Part shown: positions 50,905 through 63,449 of the stretch, in pieces
How positions within the stretch are numbered: position 1 is the stretch's first letter
How the letters are laid out: the number at the start of each line of letters is the position of its first letter
Source: Ptiloglossa arizonensis
Taxonomy: Eukaryota > Arthropoda > Insecta > Hymenoptera > Colletidae
Direction: 5' to 3'
Length of the DNA: 64,000 bases
Assembly: GCF_051014685.1 (NCBI RefSeq)
Contig: NW_027479477.1
Location: forward strand, 51,890-115,889
The notes under the pieces: model-generated
The model's input: only the letters and a program-made list of their open reading frames with translations
The model's database searches: none
What the model was told of the DNA's origin: nothing
Program-made: the position numbers and the translations under genes

Positions 50905-53900
50905 AGACAACAAATTTTTCGCACTTCTGCTGCTTCAAACGCTTAACCAGAATGGCCTAGGGAAAAAGTACACATACCGTTGTAATCGGGCGAGTTTCTA
51001 CTTTCAGATGCAATAGGAATTTTTGGGTTAGGTCAAACCGTTCGCGAGATATGGGAGTTTGTCGCTAAGAAATGGTTGAGAAGACAACAAATTTTTCGCA
51101 ATTCTGCTGCTCCAAACGCTTAACCAGAATGGCCTAGGGAAAAAATACACATGCCGTTGTAATCGGGAGAGTTTCTACTTTCAGATGCAATAGGAATTTT
51201 TGGGTTAGGTCGATCCGTTCGCGAGATATGGGAGTTTGTCGCTAAGAAATGGTTGAGAAGACAACAAATTTTTCGCAATTCTGCTGCTCCAAACGCTTAA
51301 CCAGAATGGCCTAGGGAAAAAGTACACATACCGTTGTAATCGGGCGAGTTTCTACTTTCAGATGCAATAGGAATTTTTGGGTTAGGTCAAACCGTTCGCG
51401 AGATATGGGAGTTTGTCGCTAAGAAATGGTTGAGAAGACAACAAATTTTTCGCAATTCTGCTGCTCCAAACGCTTAACCAGAATGGCCTAGGGAAAAAAT
51501 ACACATGCCGTTGTAATCGGGAGAGTTTCTACTTTCAGATGCAATAGGAATTTTTGGGTTAGGTCGATCCGTTCGCGAGATATGGGAGTTTGAAGCCAAG
51601 AAATGGTTGAGAAGGCAACAAATTTTTCGCAATTCTGCTGCTCCAAACGCTTAACCAGAATGACCTAGGGAACAAATACACATACCGTTGTAATCGGGAG
51701 AGTTTCTACTTTCAGACGCAACAGGAATTTTTGGGTTAGGTCAATCCGTTCGCGAGATATGGGAGTTTGAAACCAAGAAATGGTTGAGAAGGCAAAAAAT
51801 TTTTCGCGATTCTGCTGCTCCAATCGCTTAGCCAGAACAGCCTAGGGAAAAAATACACAACATACCGTTGTAATCGGGCGAGCTTCTACTTTCAGATGCA
51901 ACAGGAATTTTTGGGTTAGGTCAATCCGTTCGCGAGATATGGGAGTTTGAAGCCAAGAAATGGTTGAGAAGGCAAAAAATTTTTCGCAATTCTGCTGCTC
52001 CAAACGCTTAGCCAGAACAGCCTAGGAAAAAAATACACATACCGTTGTAATCGGGCGAGTTTCTACTTTCAGATGCAACAGGAATTTTTGGGTTTGGTCA
52101 ATCCGTTCGCGAGATATGGGAGTTTGAAGGCAAGAAATGGTCGAGAAGGCAACAAATTTTTCGCAATTCTGCTGCTCCAAACGCTTAACCAGAATGGCCT
52201 AGAGAACAAATACACATACCGTTGTAATCGGGAGAGTTTCTACTTTCAGACGCAACAGGAATTTTTGGGTTAGGTCAATCCGTTCGTGAGATATGGGAGT
52301 TTGAAGCCAAGAAATGGTTGAGAAGACAACAAATTTTTCGCAATTCTGCTGCTCCAAACGCTTAACCAGAATGGCGTAGGGAAAACATTCACATACCGTT
52401 GTAATCGGGAGAGTTTCTACTTTCAGACGCAACAGGAATTTTTGGGTTAGGTCAATCCGTTCGCGAGATATGGGAGTTTGAAGCCAAGAAATGGTTGAGA
52501 AGGCAAAAAATTTTTCGCAATTCTGCTGCTCCAAACGCTTAGCCAGAACAGCCTAGGGAAAAAATACACATACCGTTGTAATCGGGCGAGTTTCTACTTT
52601 CAGATGCAACAGGAATTTTTGAGTTAGGTCAATCCGTTCGCGAGATATGGGAGTTTGAAGCCAAGAAATGGTCGAGAAGGCAAAAAATTTTTCGCAACTC
52701 TGCTGCTTCAAACGCTTAGCCAGAATGGCCTAGGGAAAAAATACACATACCGTTGTAATTGGCCGAGTTGCTACTTTCAGATGCAATAGGAATTTTTGGG
52801 TTAGGTCAAACCGTTCGCGAGATATGGGAGTTTGAAGCTAAGAAATGGTTGAGAAGACAACAAATTTTTCGCACTTCTGCTGCTTCAAACGCTTAACCAG
52901 AATGGCCTAGGGAAAAAGTACACATACCGTTGTAATCGGGCGAGTTTCTACTTTCAGATGCAATAGGAATTTTTGGGTTAAGTCAAACCGTTCGCGAGAT
53001 ATGGGAGTTTGTCGCTAAGAAATGGTTGAGAAGACAACAAATTTTTCGCAATTCTGCTGCTGCAAACGCTTAACCAGAATGGCCTAGGGAAAAAATACAC
53101 ATGCCGTTGTAATCGGGAGAGTTTCTACTTTCAGATGCAATAGGAATTTTTGGGTTAGGTCGATCCGTTCGCGAGATATGGGAGTTTGTCGCTAAGAAAT
53201 GGTTGAGAAGACAACAAATTTTTCGCAATTCTGCTGCTCCAAACGCTTAACCAGAATGGCCTAGGGAAAAAATACACATGCCGTTGTAATCGGGAGAGTT
53301 TCTACTTTCAGATGCAATAGGAATTTTTGGGTTAGGTCGATCCGTTCGCGAGATATGGGAGTTTGAAGCCAAGAAATGGTTGAGAAGGCAACAAATTTTT
53401 CGCAATTCTGCTGCTCCAAACGCTTAACCAGAATGACCTAGGGAACAAATACACATACCGTAGTAATCGGGAGAGTTTCTACTTTCAGACGCAACAGGAA
53501 TTTTTGGGTTAGGTCAATCCGTTCGCGAGATATGGGAGTTTGAAGCCAAGAAATGGTTGAGAAGGCAAAAAATTTTTCGCAATTCTGCTGCTCCAATCGC
53601 TTAGCCAGAACAGCCTAGGGAAAAAATACACATACCGTTGTAATCGGGCGAGTTTCTACGTTCAGATGCAACAGGAATTTTTGGGTTAGGTCAATCCGTT
53701 CGCGAGATATGGGAGTTTGAAGCCAAGAAATGGTTGAGAAGGCAAAAAATTTTTCGCAATTCTGCTGCTCCAAACGCTTAGCCAGAACAGCCTAGGGAAA
53801 AAATACACATACCGTTGTAATCGGGCGAGTTTCTACTTTCAGATGCAACAGGAATTTTTGGGTTTGGTCAATCCGTTCGCGAGATATGGGAGTTTGAAGC

Positions 53901-54160
53901 CAAGAAATGGTCGAGAAGGCAACAAATTTTTCGCAATTCTGCTGCTCGAAACGCTTAACCAGAATGGCCTAGAGAACAAATACACATAGCGTTGTAATCG
54001 AGAGAGTTTCTACTTTCAGACGCAACAGGAATTTTTGGGTTAGGTCAATCCGTTCGTGAGATATGGGAGTTTGAAGCCAAGAAATGGTTGAGAAGACAAC
54101 AAATTTCTCGCAATTCTGCTGCTCCAAACGCTTAACCAGAATGGCCTAGGGAAAAAATAC
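50905..54160 (+). repeat. Large HOR, copy 3 (shortened)
   Basis: Repeats about 18 monomers of copies 1 and 2, with TTTGTCGC at 51058 and about 51235, 51412, 53008 and 53185. It has a 3-bp insertion, ATACACAACATACC (around 51855), and CGCGATTCTG (around 51806), both absent from copies 1 and 2 but present in copy 4. It ends after the AGCGTTGTAATCGAGAG monomer. Confidence 0.8.
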
Positions 54161-54918
54161 ACATACCGTTGTAATCGGGAGAGTTTCTACTTTCAGACGC
54201 AAAAGGAATTTTTGGGTTAGGTCAATCCGTTCGCGAGATATGGGAGTTTGAAGCCAAGAAATGGTTGAGAAGGCAAAAAATTTTTCGCAATTCTGCTGCT
54301 CCAAACGCTTAGCCAGAACAGCCTAGGGAAAAAATACACATACCGTTGTAATCGGGAGAGTTTCTACTTTCAGATGCAACAGGAATTTTTGGGTTAGGTC
54401 AATCCGTTCGCGAGATATGGGAGTTTGAAGCCAAGAAACGGTCGAGAAGGCAAAAAATTTTTCGCAACTCTGCTGCTTCAAACGCTTAACCAGAATGGCC
54501 TAGGGAGAAAATACACATACCGTTGTAATCGGGCGAGTTGCTACTTTCAGATGCAATAGGAATTTTTTGGTTAGGTCAAACCGTTCGCGAGATATGGGAG
54601 TTTGAAGCTAAGAAATGGTTGAGAAGACAACAAATTTTTCGCACTTCTGCTTCTTCAAACACTTAACCAGAATGGCCTAGGGAAAAAGTACACATACCGT
54701 TGTAATCGGGAGAGTTTCTACTTTCCGACACAACAGGAATTTTTGGGTTAGGTCAATCCGTTCGCGAGATATGGGAGTTTGAAGCCAAGAAATGGTTGAG
54801 AAGACAACAAATTTTTCGCACTTCTGCTGCTCCAAACGCTTAACCAGAATGGCCTAGGGAAAAAATACACATACCGCTGTAATCGGGCGAGTTTCTACTT
54901 TCAGATGCAATAGGAATT
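54161..54918 (+). repeat. HOR-8-type segment between copies 3 and 4
   Basis: Monomers CGCAAAAGG, AGAAACGGTCGAG, GAATTTTTTGG with CTGCTTCTTCAAACACTTAA, and TTTCCGACACAAC. The same four-monomer series follows copy 4 (58447-59169) and forms half of the HOR-8 unit at 59-64 kb, linking the two HOR types. Confidence 0.7.
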
Positions 54919-57900
54919 TTTGGGTTAGGTCAAACCGTTCGCGAGATATGGGGGTTTGAAGCTAAGAAATGGTTGAGAAGACAACAAATTTTTCGCACTT
55001 CTGCTGCTTCAAACGCTTAACCAGAATGGCCTAGGGAAAAAGTACACATACCGTTGTAATCGGGCGAGTTTCTACTTTCAGATGCAATAGGAATTTTTGG
55101 GTTAGGTCAAACCGTTCGCGAGATATGGGAGTTTGTCGCTAAGAAATGGTTGAGAAGACAACAAATTTTTCGCAATTCTGCTGCTCCAAACGCTTAACCA
55201 GAATGGCCTAGGGAAAAAATACACATGCCGTTGTAATCGGGAGAGTTTCTACTTTCAGATGCAATAGGAATTTTTGGGTTAGGTCGATCCGTTCGCGAGA
55301 TATGGGAGTTTGTCGCTAAGAAATGGTTGAGAAGACAACAAATTTTTCGCAATTCTGCTGCTCCAAACGCTTAACCAGAATGGCCTAGGGAAAAAGTACA
55401 CATACCGTTGTAATCGGGCGAGTTTCTACTTTCAGATGCAATAGGAATTTTTGGGTTAGGTCAAACCGTTCGCGAGATATGGGAGTTTGTCGCTAAGAAA
55501 TGGTTGAGAAGACAACAAATTTTTCGCAATTCTGCTGCTCCAAACGCTTAACCAGAATGGCCTAGGGAAAAAATACACATGCCGTTGTAATCGGGAGAGT
55601 TTCTACTTTCAGATGCAATAGGAATTTTTGGGTTAGGTCGATCCGTTCGCGAGATATGGGAGTTTGAAGCCAAGAAATGGTTGAGAAGGCAACAAATTTT
55701 TCGCAATTCTGCTGCTCCAAACGCTTAACCAGAATGACCTAGGGAACAAATACACATACCGTTGTAATCGGGAGAGTTTCTACTTTCAGACGCAACAGGA
55801 ATTTTTGGGTTAGGTCAATCCGTTCGCGAGATATGGGAGTTTGAAACCAAGAAATGGTTGAGAAGGCAAAAAATTTTTCGCGATTCTGCTGCTCCAATCG
55901 CTTAGCCAGAACAGCCTAGGGAAAAAATACACAACATACCGTTGTAATCGGGCGAGCTTCTACTTTCAGATGCAACAGGAATTTTTGGGTTAGGTCAATC
56001 CGTTCGCGAGATATGGGAGTTTGAAGCCAAGAAATGGTTGAGAAGGCAAAAAATTTTTCGCAATTCTGCTGCTCCAAACGCTTAGCCAGAACAGCCTAGG
56101 AAAAAAATACACATACCGTTGTAATCGGGCGAGTTTCTACTTTCAGATGCAACAGGAATTTTTGGGTTTGGTCAATCCGTTCGCGAGATATGGGAGTTTG
56201 AAGGCAAGAAATGGTCGAGAAGGCAACAAATTTTTCGCAATTCTGCTGCTCCAAACGCTTAACCAGAATGGCCTAGAGAACAAATACACATACCGTTGTA
56301 ATCGGGAGAGTTTCTACTTTCAGACGCAACAGGAATTTTTGGGTTAGGTCAATCCGTTCGTGAGATATGGGAGTTTGAAGCCAAGAAATGGTTGAGAAGA
56401 CAACAAATTTTTCGCAATTCTGCTGCTCCAAACGCTTAACCAGAATGGCGTAGGGAAAACATTCACATACCGTTGTAATCGGGAGAGTTTCTACTTTCAG
56501 ACGCAACAGGAATTTTTGGGTTAGGTCAATCCGTTCGCGAGATATGGGAGTTTGAAGCCAAGAAATGGTTGAGAAGGCAAAAAATTTTTCGCAATTCTGC
56601 TGCTCCAAACGCTTAGCCAGAACAGCCTAGGGAAAAAATACACATACCGTTGTAATCGGGCGAGTTTCTACTTTCAGATGCAACAGGAATTTTTGAGTTA
56701 GGTCAATCCGTTCGCGAGATATGGGAGTTTGAAGCCAAGAAATGGTCGAGAAGGCAAAAAATTTTTCGCAACTCTGCTGCTTCAAACGCTTAGCCAGAAT
56801 GGCCTAGGGAAAAAATACACATACCGTTGTAATTGGCCGAGTTGCTACTTTCAGATGCAATAGGAATTTTTGGGTTAGGTCAAACCGTTCGCGAGATATG
56901 GGAGTTTGAAGCTAAGAAATGGTTGAGAAGACAACAAATTTTTCGCACTTCTGCTGCTTCAAACGCTTAACCAGAATGGCCTAGGGAAAAAGTACACATA
57001 CCGTTGTAATCGGGCGAGTTTCTACTTTCAGATGCAATAGGAATTTTTGGGTTAAGTCAAACCGTTCGCGAGATATGGGAGTTTGTCGCTAAGAAATGGT
57101 TGAGAAGACAACAAATTTTTCGCAATTCTGCTGCTGCAAACGCTTAACCAGAATGGCCTAGGGAAAAAATACACATGCCGTTGTAATCGGGAGAGTTTCT
57201 ACTTTCAGATGCAATAGGAATTTTTGGGTTAGGTCGATCCGTTCGCGAGATATGGGAGTTTGTCGCTAAGAAATGGTTGAGAAGACAACAAATTTTTCGC
57301 AATTCTGCTGCTCCAAACGCTTAACCAGAATGGCCTAGGGAAAAAATACACATGCCGTTGTAATCGGGAGAGTTTCTACTTTCAGATGCAATAGGAATTT
57401 TTGGGTTAGGTCGATCCGTTCGCGAGATATGGGAGTTTGAAGCCAAGAAATGGTTGAGAAGGCAACAAATTTTTCGCAATTCTGCTGCTCCAAACGCTTA
57501 ACCAGAATGACCTAGGGAACAAATACACATACCGTAGTAATCGGGAGAGTTTCTACTTTCAGACGCAACAGGAATTTTTGGGTTAGGTCAATCCGTTCGC
57601 GAGATATGGGAGTTTGAAGCCAAGAAATGGTTGAGAAGGCAAAAAATTTTTCGCAATTCTGCTGCTCCAATCGCTTAGCCAGAACAGCCTAGGGAAAAAA
57701 TACACATACCGTTGTAATCGGGCGAGTTTCTACGTTCAGATGCAACAGGAATTTTTGGGTTAGGTCAATCCGTTCGCGAGATATGGGAGTTTGAAGCCAA
57801 GAAATGGTTGAGAAGGCAAAAAATTTTTCGCAATTCTGCTGCTCCAAACGCTTAGCCAGAACAGCCTAGGGAAAAAATACACATACCGTTGTAATCGGGC

Positions 57901-58230
57901 GAGTTTCTACTTTCAGATGCAACAGGAATTTTTGGGTTTGGTCAATCCGTTCGCGAGATATGGGAGTTTGAAGCCAAGAAATGGTCGAGAAGGCAACAAA
58001 TTTTTCGCAATTCTGCTGCTCGAAACGCTTAACCAGAATGGCCTAGAGAACAAATACACATAGCGTTGTAATCGAGAGAGTTTCTACTTTCAGACGCAAC
58101 AGGAATTTTTGGGTTAGGTCAATCCGTTCGTGAGATATGGGAGTTTGAAGCCAAGAAATGGTTGAGAAGACAACAAATTTCTCGCAATTCTGCTGCTCCA
58201 AACGCTTAACCAGAATGGCCTAGGGAAAAA
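54919..58230 (+). repeat. Large HOR, copy 4, nearly identical to copy 3
   Basis: Matches copy 3 at 4074 bp (23 x 177 plus the 3-bp insertion, here around 55930). I noticed no difference across the stretches compared. Just upstream, GATATGGGGGTTTGAAGC (around 54945) matches copies 1 and 2 rather than copy 3, so the left boundary is mosaic. Confidence 0.8.
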
Positions 58231-59100
58231 ATACACATGCCGTTGTAATCGGGAGAGTTTCTACTTTCAGATGCAATAGGAATTTTTGGGTTAGGTCGAT
58301 CCGTTCGCGAGATATGGGAGTTTGAAGCCAAGAAATGGTTGAGAAGGCAACAAATTTTTCGCAATTCTGCTGCTCCAAACGCTTAACCAGAATGGCCTAG
58401 GGAACAAATACACATACCGTTGTAATCGGGAGAGTTTCTACTTTCAGACGCAAAAGGAATTTTTGGGTTAGGTCAATCCGTTCGCGAGATATGGGAGTTT
58501 GAAGCCAAGAAATGGTTGAGAAGGCAAAAAATTTTTCGCAATTCTGCTGCTCCAAACGCTTAGCCAGAACAGCCTAGGGAAAAAATACACATACCGTTGT
58601 AATCGGGAGAGTTTCTACTTTCAGATGCAACAGGAATTTTTGGGTTAGGTCAATCCGTTCGCGAGATATGGGAGTTTGAAGCCAAGAAACGGTCGAGAAG
58701 GCAAAAAATTTTTCGCAACTCTGCTGCTTCAAACGCTTAACCAGAATGGCCTAGGGAGAAAATACACATACCGTTGTAATCGGGCGAGTTGCTACTTTCA
58801 GATGCAATAGGAATTTTTTGGTTAGGTCAAACCGTTCGCGAGATATGGGAGTTTGAAGCTAAGAAATGGTTGAGAAGACAACAAATTTTTCGCACTTCTG
58901 CTTCTTCAAACACTTAACCAGAATGGCCTAGGGAAAAAGTACACATACCGTTGTAATCGGGAGAGTTTCTACTTTCCGACACAACAGGAATTTTTGGGTT
59001 AGGTCAATCCGTTCGCGAGATATGGGAGTTTGAAGCCAAGAAATGGTTGAGAAGACAACAAATTTTTCGCACTTCTGCTGCTCCAAACGCTTAACCAGAA
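58231..59100 (+). repeat. Extra monomer plus HOR-8-type segment after copy 4
   Basis: One GTCGATCC-type monomer (about 58230-58406) is present here and absent at the matching place after copy 3. The CGCAAAAGG, AGAAACGGTCGAG, CTTCTTCAAACAC and TTTCCGACAC monomers then follow as at 54.2 kb, and the series passes without a break into the HOR-8 array. Confidence 0.65.
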
Positions 59101-61133
59101 TGGCCTAGGGAAAAAATACACATACCGCTGTAATCGGGCGAGTTTCTACTTTCAGATGCAATAGGAATTTTTGGGTTAGGTCGATCCGTTCGCGAGATAT
59201 GGGAGTTTGAAGCCAAGAAATGGTTGAGAAGGCAACAAATTTTTCGCAATTCTGCTGCTCCAAACGCTTAACCAGAATGGCCTAGGGAACAAATACACAT
59301 ACCGTTGTAATCGGGAGAGTTTCTACTTTCAGACGCAAAAGGAATTTTTGGGTTAGGTCTATCCGTTCGCGAGATATGGGAGTTTGAAGCCAAGAAATGG
59401 TTGAGAAGGCAAAAAATTTTTCGCAATTCTGCTGCTCCAAACGCTTAGCCAGAACAGCCTAGGGAAAAAATACACATACCGTTGTAATCGGGAGAGTTTC
59501 TACTTTCAGATGCAACAGGAATTTTTGGGTTAGGTCAATCCGTTCGCGAGATATGGGAGTTTGAAGCCAAGAAACGGTCGAGAAGGCAAAAAATTTTTCG
59601 CAACTCTGCTGCTTCAAACGCTTAACCAGAATGGCCTAGGGAGAAAATACACATACCGTTGTAATCGGGCGAGTTGCTACTTTCAGATGCAATAGGAATT
59701 TTTTGGTTAGGTCAAACCGTTCGCGAGATATGGGAGTTTGAAGCTAAGAAATGGTTGAGAAGACAACAAATTTTTCGCACTTCTGCTTCTTCAAACACTT
59801 AACCAGAATGGCCTAGGGAAAAAGTACACATACCGTTGTAATCGGGAGAGTTTCTACTTTCCGACACAACAGGAATTTTTGGGTTAGGTCAATCCGTTCG
59901 CGAGATATGGGAGTTTGAAGCCAAGAAATGGTTGAGAAGACAACAAATTTTTCGCACTTCTGCTGCTCCAAACGCTTAACCAGAACGGCCTAGGGAAAAA
60001 ATTCACATACCGTTGTAGTCGGGAGAGTTTCTACTTTCAGACGCAACAGGAACTTTTGGGTTAGGTCAATCCCTTCGCGAGATATGGGAGTTTGAAGCCA
60101 AGAAATGGTTGAGAAGACAACAAATTTTTCGCACTTCTGCTGCTTCAAACGCTTAACCAGAATGGCCTAGGGAAAAAGTACACATACCGTTGTAATCGGG
60201 CGAGTTTCTACTTTCAGATGCAACAGGAATATTTGGGTTAGGTCTATCCGTTCGCGAGATATGGGAGTTTGAAGCTAAGAAATGGTTGAGGAGACAACAA
60301 ATTTTTCGCAGTTCTGCTGCTCCAAACGCTTAACCAGAATGGCCTAGGGAAAAAATGCACATACCGTTGTAATCGGGCGTGCTTCTACTTTCAGATGCAA
60401 CAGGAGTTTTTGGGTTAGGTCTATCCGTTCGCGAGATATGGGAGTTTGAAGCTAAGAAATGGTTGAGAAGACAAGAAATTTTCGCAATTCTGCTGCTCCA
60501 AACGCTTAACCAGAATGGCCTAGGGAAAAAATACACATACCGCTGTAATCGGGCGAGTTTCTACTTTCAGATGCAATAGGAATTTTTGGGTTAGGTCGAT
60601 CCGTTCGCGAGATATGGGAGTTTGAAGCCAAGAAATGGTTGAGAAGGCAACAAATTTTTCGCAATTCTGCTGCTCCAAACGCTTAACCAGAATGGCCTAG
60701 GGAACAAATACACATACCGTTGTAATCGGGAGAGTTTCTACTTTCAGACGCAAAAGGAATTTTTGGGTTAGGTCAATCCGTTCGCGAGATATGGGAGTTT
60801 GAAGCCAAGAAATGGTTGAGAAGGCAAAAAATTTTTCGCAATTCTGCTGCTCCAAACGCTTAGCCAGAACAGCCTAGGGAAAAAATACACATACCGTTGT
60901 AATCGGGAGAGTTTCTACTTTCAGATGCAACAGGAATTTTTGGGTTAGGTCAATCCGTTCGCGAGATATGGGAGTTTGAAGCCAAGAAACGGTCGAGAAG
61001 GCAAAAAATTTTTCGCAACTCTGCTGCTTCAAACGCTTAACCAGAATGGCCTAGGGAGAAAATACACATACCGTTGTAATCGGGCGAGTTGCTACTTTCA
61101 GATGCAATAGGAATTTTTTGGTTAGGTCAAACC

Positions 61134-61150
61134 GTTCGCGAGATACGGGA
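61134..61150 (+). other. CENP-B-box-like motif, perfect 9/9 core match
   Basis: GTTCGCGAGATACGGGA satisfies every specified base of NTTCGNNNNANNCGGGN. It differs from the array-wide form only by C instead of T at 61146. It lies at monomer position 88, in the third HOR-8 monomer family (the one with GAGTTGCTAC and GAATTTTTTGG). The equivalent monomer in the neighbouring HOR copy, near 59730, has the usual T. Confidence 0.6.
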
Positions 61151-63432
61151 GTTTGAAGCTAAGAAATGGTTGAGAAGACAACAAATTTTTCGCACTTCTG
61201 CTTCTTCAAACACTTAACCAGAATGGCCTAGGGAAAAAGTACACATACCGTTGTAATCGGGAGAGTTTCTACTTTCCGACACAACAGGAATTTTTGGGTT
61301 AGGTCAATCCGTTCGCGAGATATGGGAGTTTGAAGCCAAGAAATGGTTGAGAAGACAACAAATTTTTCGCACTTCTGCTGCTCCAAACGCTTAACCAGAA
61401 CGGCCTAGGGAAAAAATACACATACCGTTGTAGTCGGGAGAGTTTCTACTTTCAGACGCAACAGGAACTTTTGGGTTAGGTCAATCCCTTCGCGAGATAT
61501 GGGAGTTTGAAGCCAAGAAATGGTTGAGAAGACAACAAATTTTTCGCACTTCTGCTGCTTCAAACGCTTAACCAGAATGGCCTAGGGAAAAAGTACACAT
61601 ACCGTTGTAATCGGGCGAGTTTCTACTTTCAGATGCAACAGGAATATTTGGGTTAGGTCTATCCGTTCGCGAGATATGGGAGTTTGAAGCTAAGAAATGG
61701 TTGAGGAGACAACAAATTTTTCGCAGTTCTGCTGCTCCAAACGCTTAACCAGAATGGCCCAGGGAAAAAATGCACATACCGTTGTAATCGGGCGTGCTTC
61801 TACTTTCAGATGCAACAGGAGTTTTTGGGTTAGGTCTATCCGTTCGCGAGATATGGGAGTTTGAAGCTAAGAAATGGTTGAGAAGACAAGAAATTTTCGC
61901 AATTCTGCTGCTCCAAACGCTTAACCAGAATGGCCTAGGGAAAAAATACACATACCGCTGTAATCGGGCGAGTTTCTACTTTCAGATGCAATAGGAATTT
62001 TTGGGTTAGGTCGATCCGTTCGCGAGATATGGGAGTTTGAAGCCAAGAAATGGTTGAGAAGGCAACAAATTTTTCGCAATTCTGCTGCTCCAAACGCTTA
62101 ACCAGAATGGCCTAGGGAACAAATACACATACCGTTGTAATCGGGAGAGTTTCTACTTTCAGACGCAAAAGGAATATTTGGGTTAGGTCTATCCGTTCGC
62201 GAGATATGGGAGTTTGAAGCCAAGAAATGGTTGAGAAGGCAAAAAATTTTTCGCAATTCTGCTGCTCCAAACGCTTAGCCAGAACAGCCTAGGGAAAAAA
62301 TACACATACCGTTGTAATCGGGAGAGTTTCTACTTTCAGATGCAACAGGAATTTTTGGGTTAGGTCAATCCGTTCGCGAGATATGGGAGTTTGAAGCCAA
62401 GAAACGGTCGAGAAGGCAAAAAATTTTTCGCAACTCTGCTGCTTCAAACGCTTAACCAGAATGGCCTAGGGAGAAAATACACATACCGTTGTAATCGGGC
62501 GAGTTGCTACTTTCAGATGCAATAGGAATTTTTTGGTTAGGTCTATCCGTTCGCGAGATATGGGAGTTTGAAGCTAAGAAATGGTTGAGAAGACAAGAAA
62601 TTTTCGCAATTCTGCTGCTCCAAACGCTTAACCAGAATGGCCTAGGGAAAAAATACACATACCGCTGTAATCGGGCGAGTTTCTACTTTCAGATGCAATA
62701 GGAATTTTTGGGTTAGGTCGATCCGTTCGCGAGATATGGGAGTTTGAAGCCAAGAAATGGTTGAGAAGGCAACAAATTTTTCGCAATTCTGCTGCTCCAA
62801 ACGCTTAACCAGAATGGCCTAGGGAAAAAATACACATACCGCTGTAATCGGGCGAGTTTCTACTTTCAGATGCAATAGGAATTTTTGGGTTAGGTCGATC
62901 CGTTCGCGAGATATGGGAGTTTGAAGCCAAGAAATGGTTGAGAAGGCAACAAATTTTTCGCAATTCTGCTGCTCCAAACGCTTAACCAGAATGGCCTAGG
63001 GAACAAATACACATACCGTTGTAATCGGGAGAGTTTCTACTTTCAGACGCAAAAGGAATTTTTGGGTTAGGTCAATCCGTTCGCGAGATATGGGAGTTTG
63101 AAGCCAAGAAATGGTTGAGAAGGCAAAAAATTTTTCGCAATTCTGCTGCTCCAAACGCTTAGCCAGAACAGCCTAGGGAAAAAATACACATACCGTTGTA
63201 ATCGGGAGAGTTTCTACTTTCAGATGCAACAGGAATTTTTGGGTTAGGTCAATCCGTTCGCGAGATATGGGAGTTTGAAGCCAAGAAACGGTCGAGAAGG
63301 CAAAAAATTTTTCGCAACTCTGCTGCTTCAAACGCTTAACCAGAATGGCCTAGGGAGAAAATACACATACCGTTGTAATCGGGCGAGTTGCTACTTTCAG
63401 ATGCAATAGGAATTTTTTGGTTAGGTCAAACC

Positions 63433-63449
63433 GTTCGCGAGATACGGGA
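63433..63449 (+). other. CENP-B-box-like motif, perfect 9/9 core match (second copy)
   Basis: Same 17-mer as at 61134, with C at 63445. It occurs in the homologous monomer of the last HOR-8 copy, so the two probably share one origin by duplication rather than being independent changes. Confidence 0.6.

Noticed and set aside
50905..59169. Assembly duplication as the explanation for copies 3 and 4
   Set aside because: Not excluded, but the extra monomer at 58230-58406 and the different left boundaries distinguish the copies, which favours real duplication.
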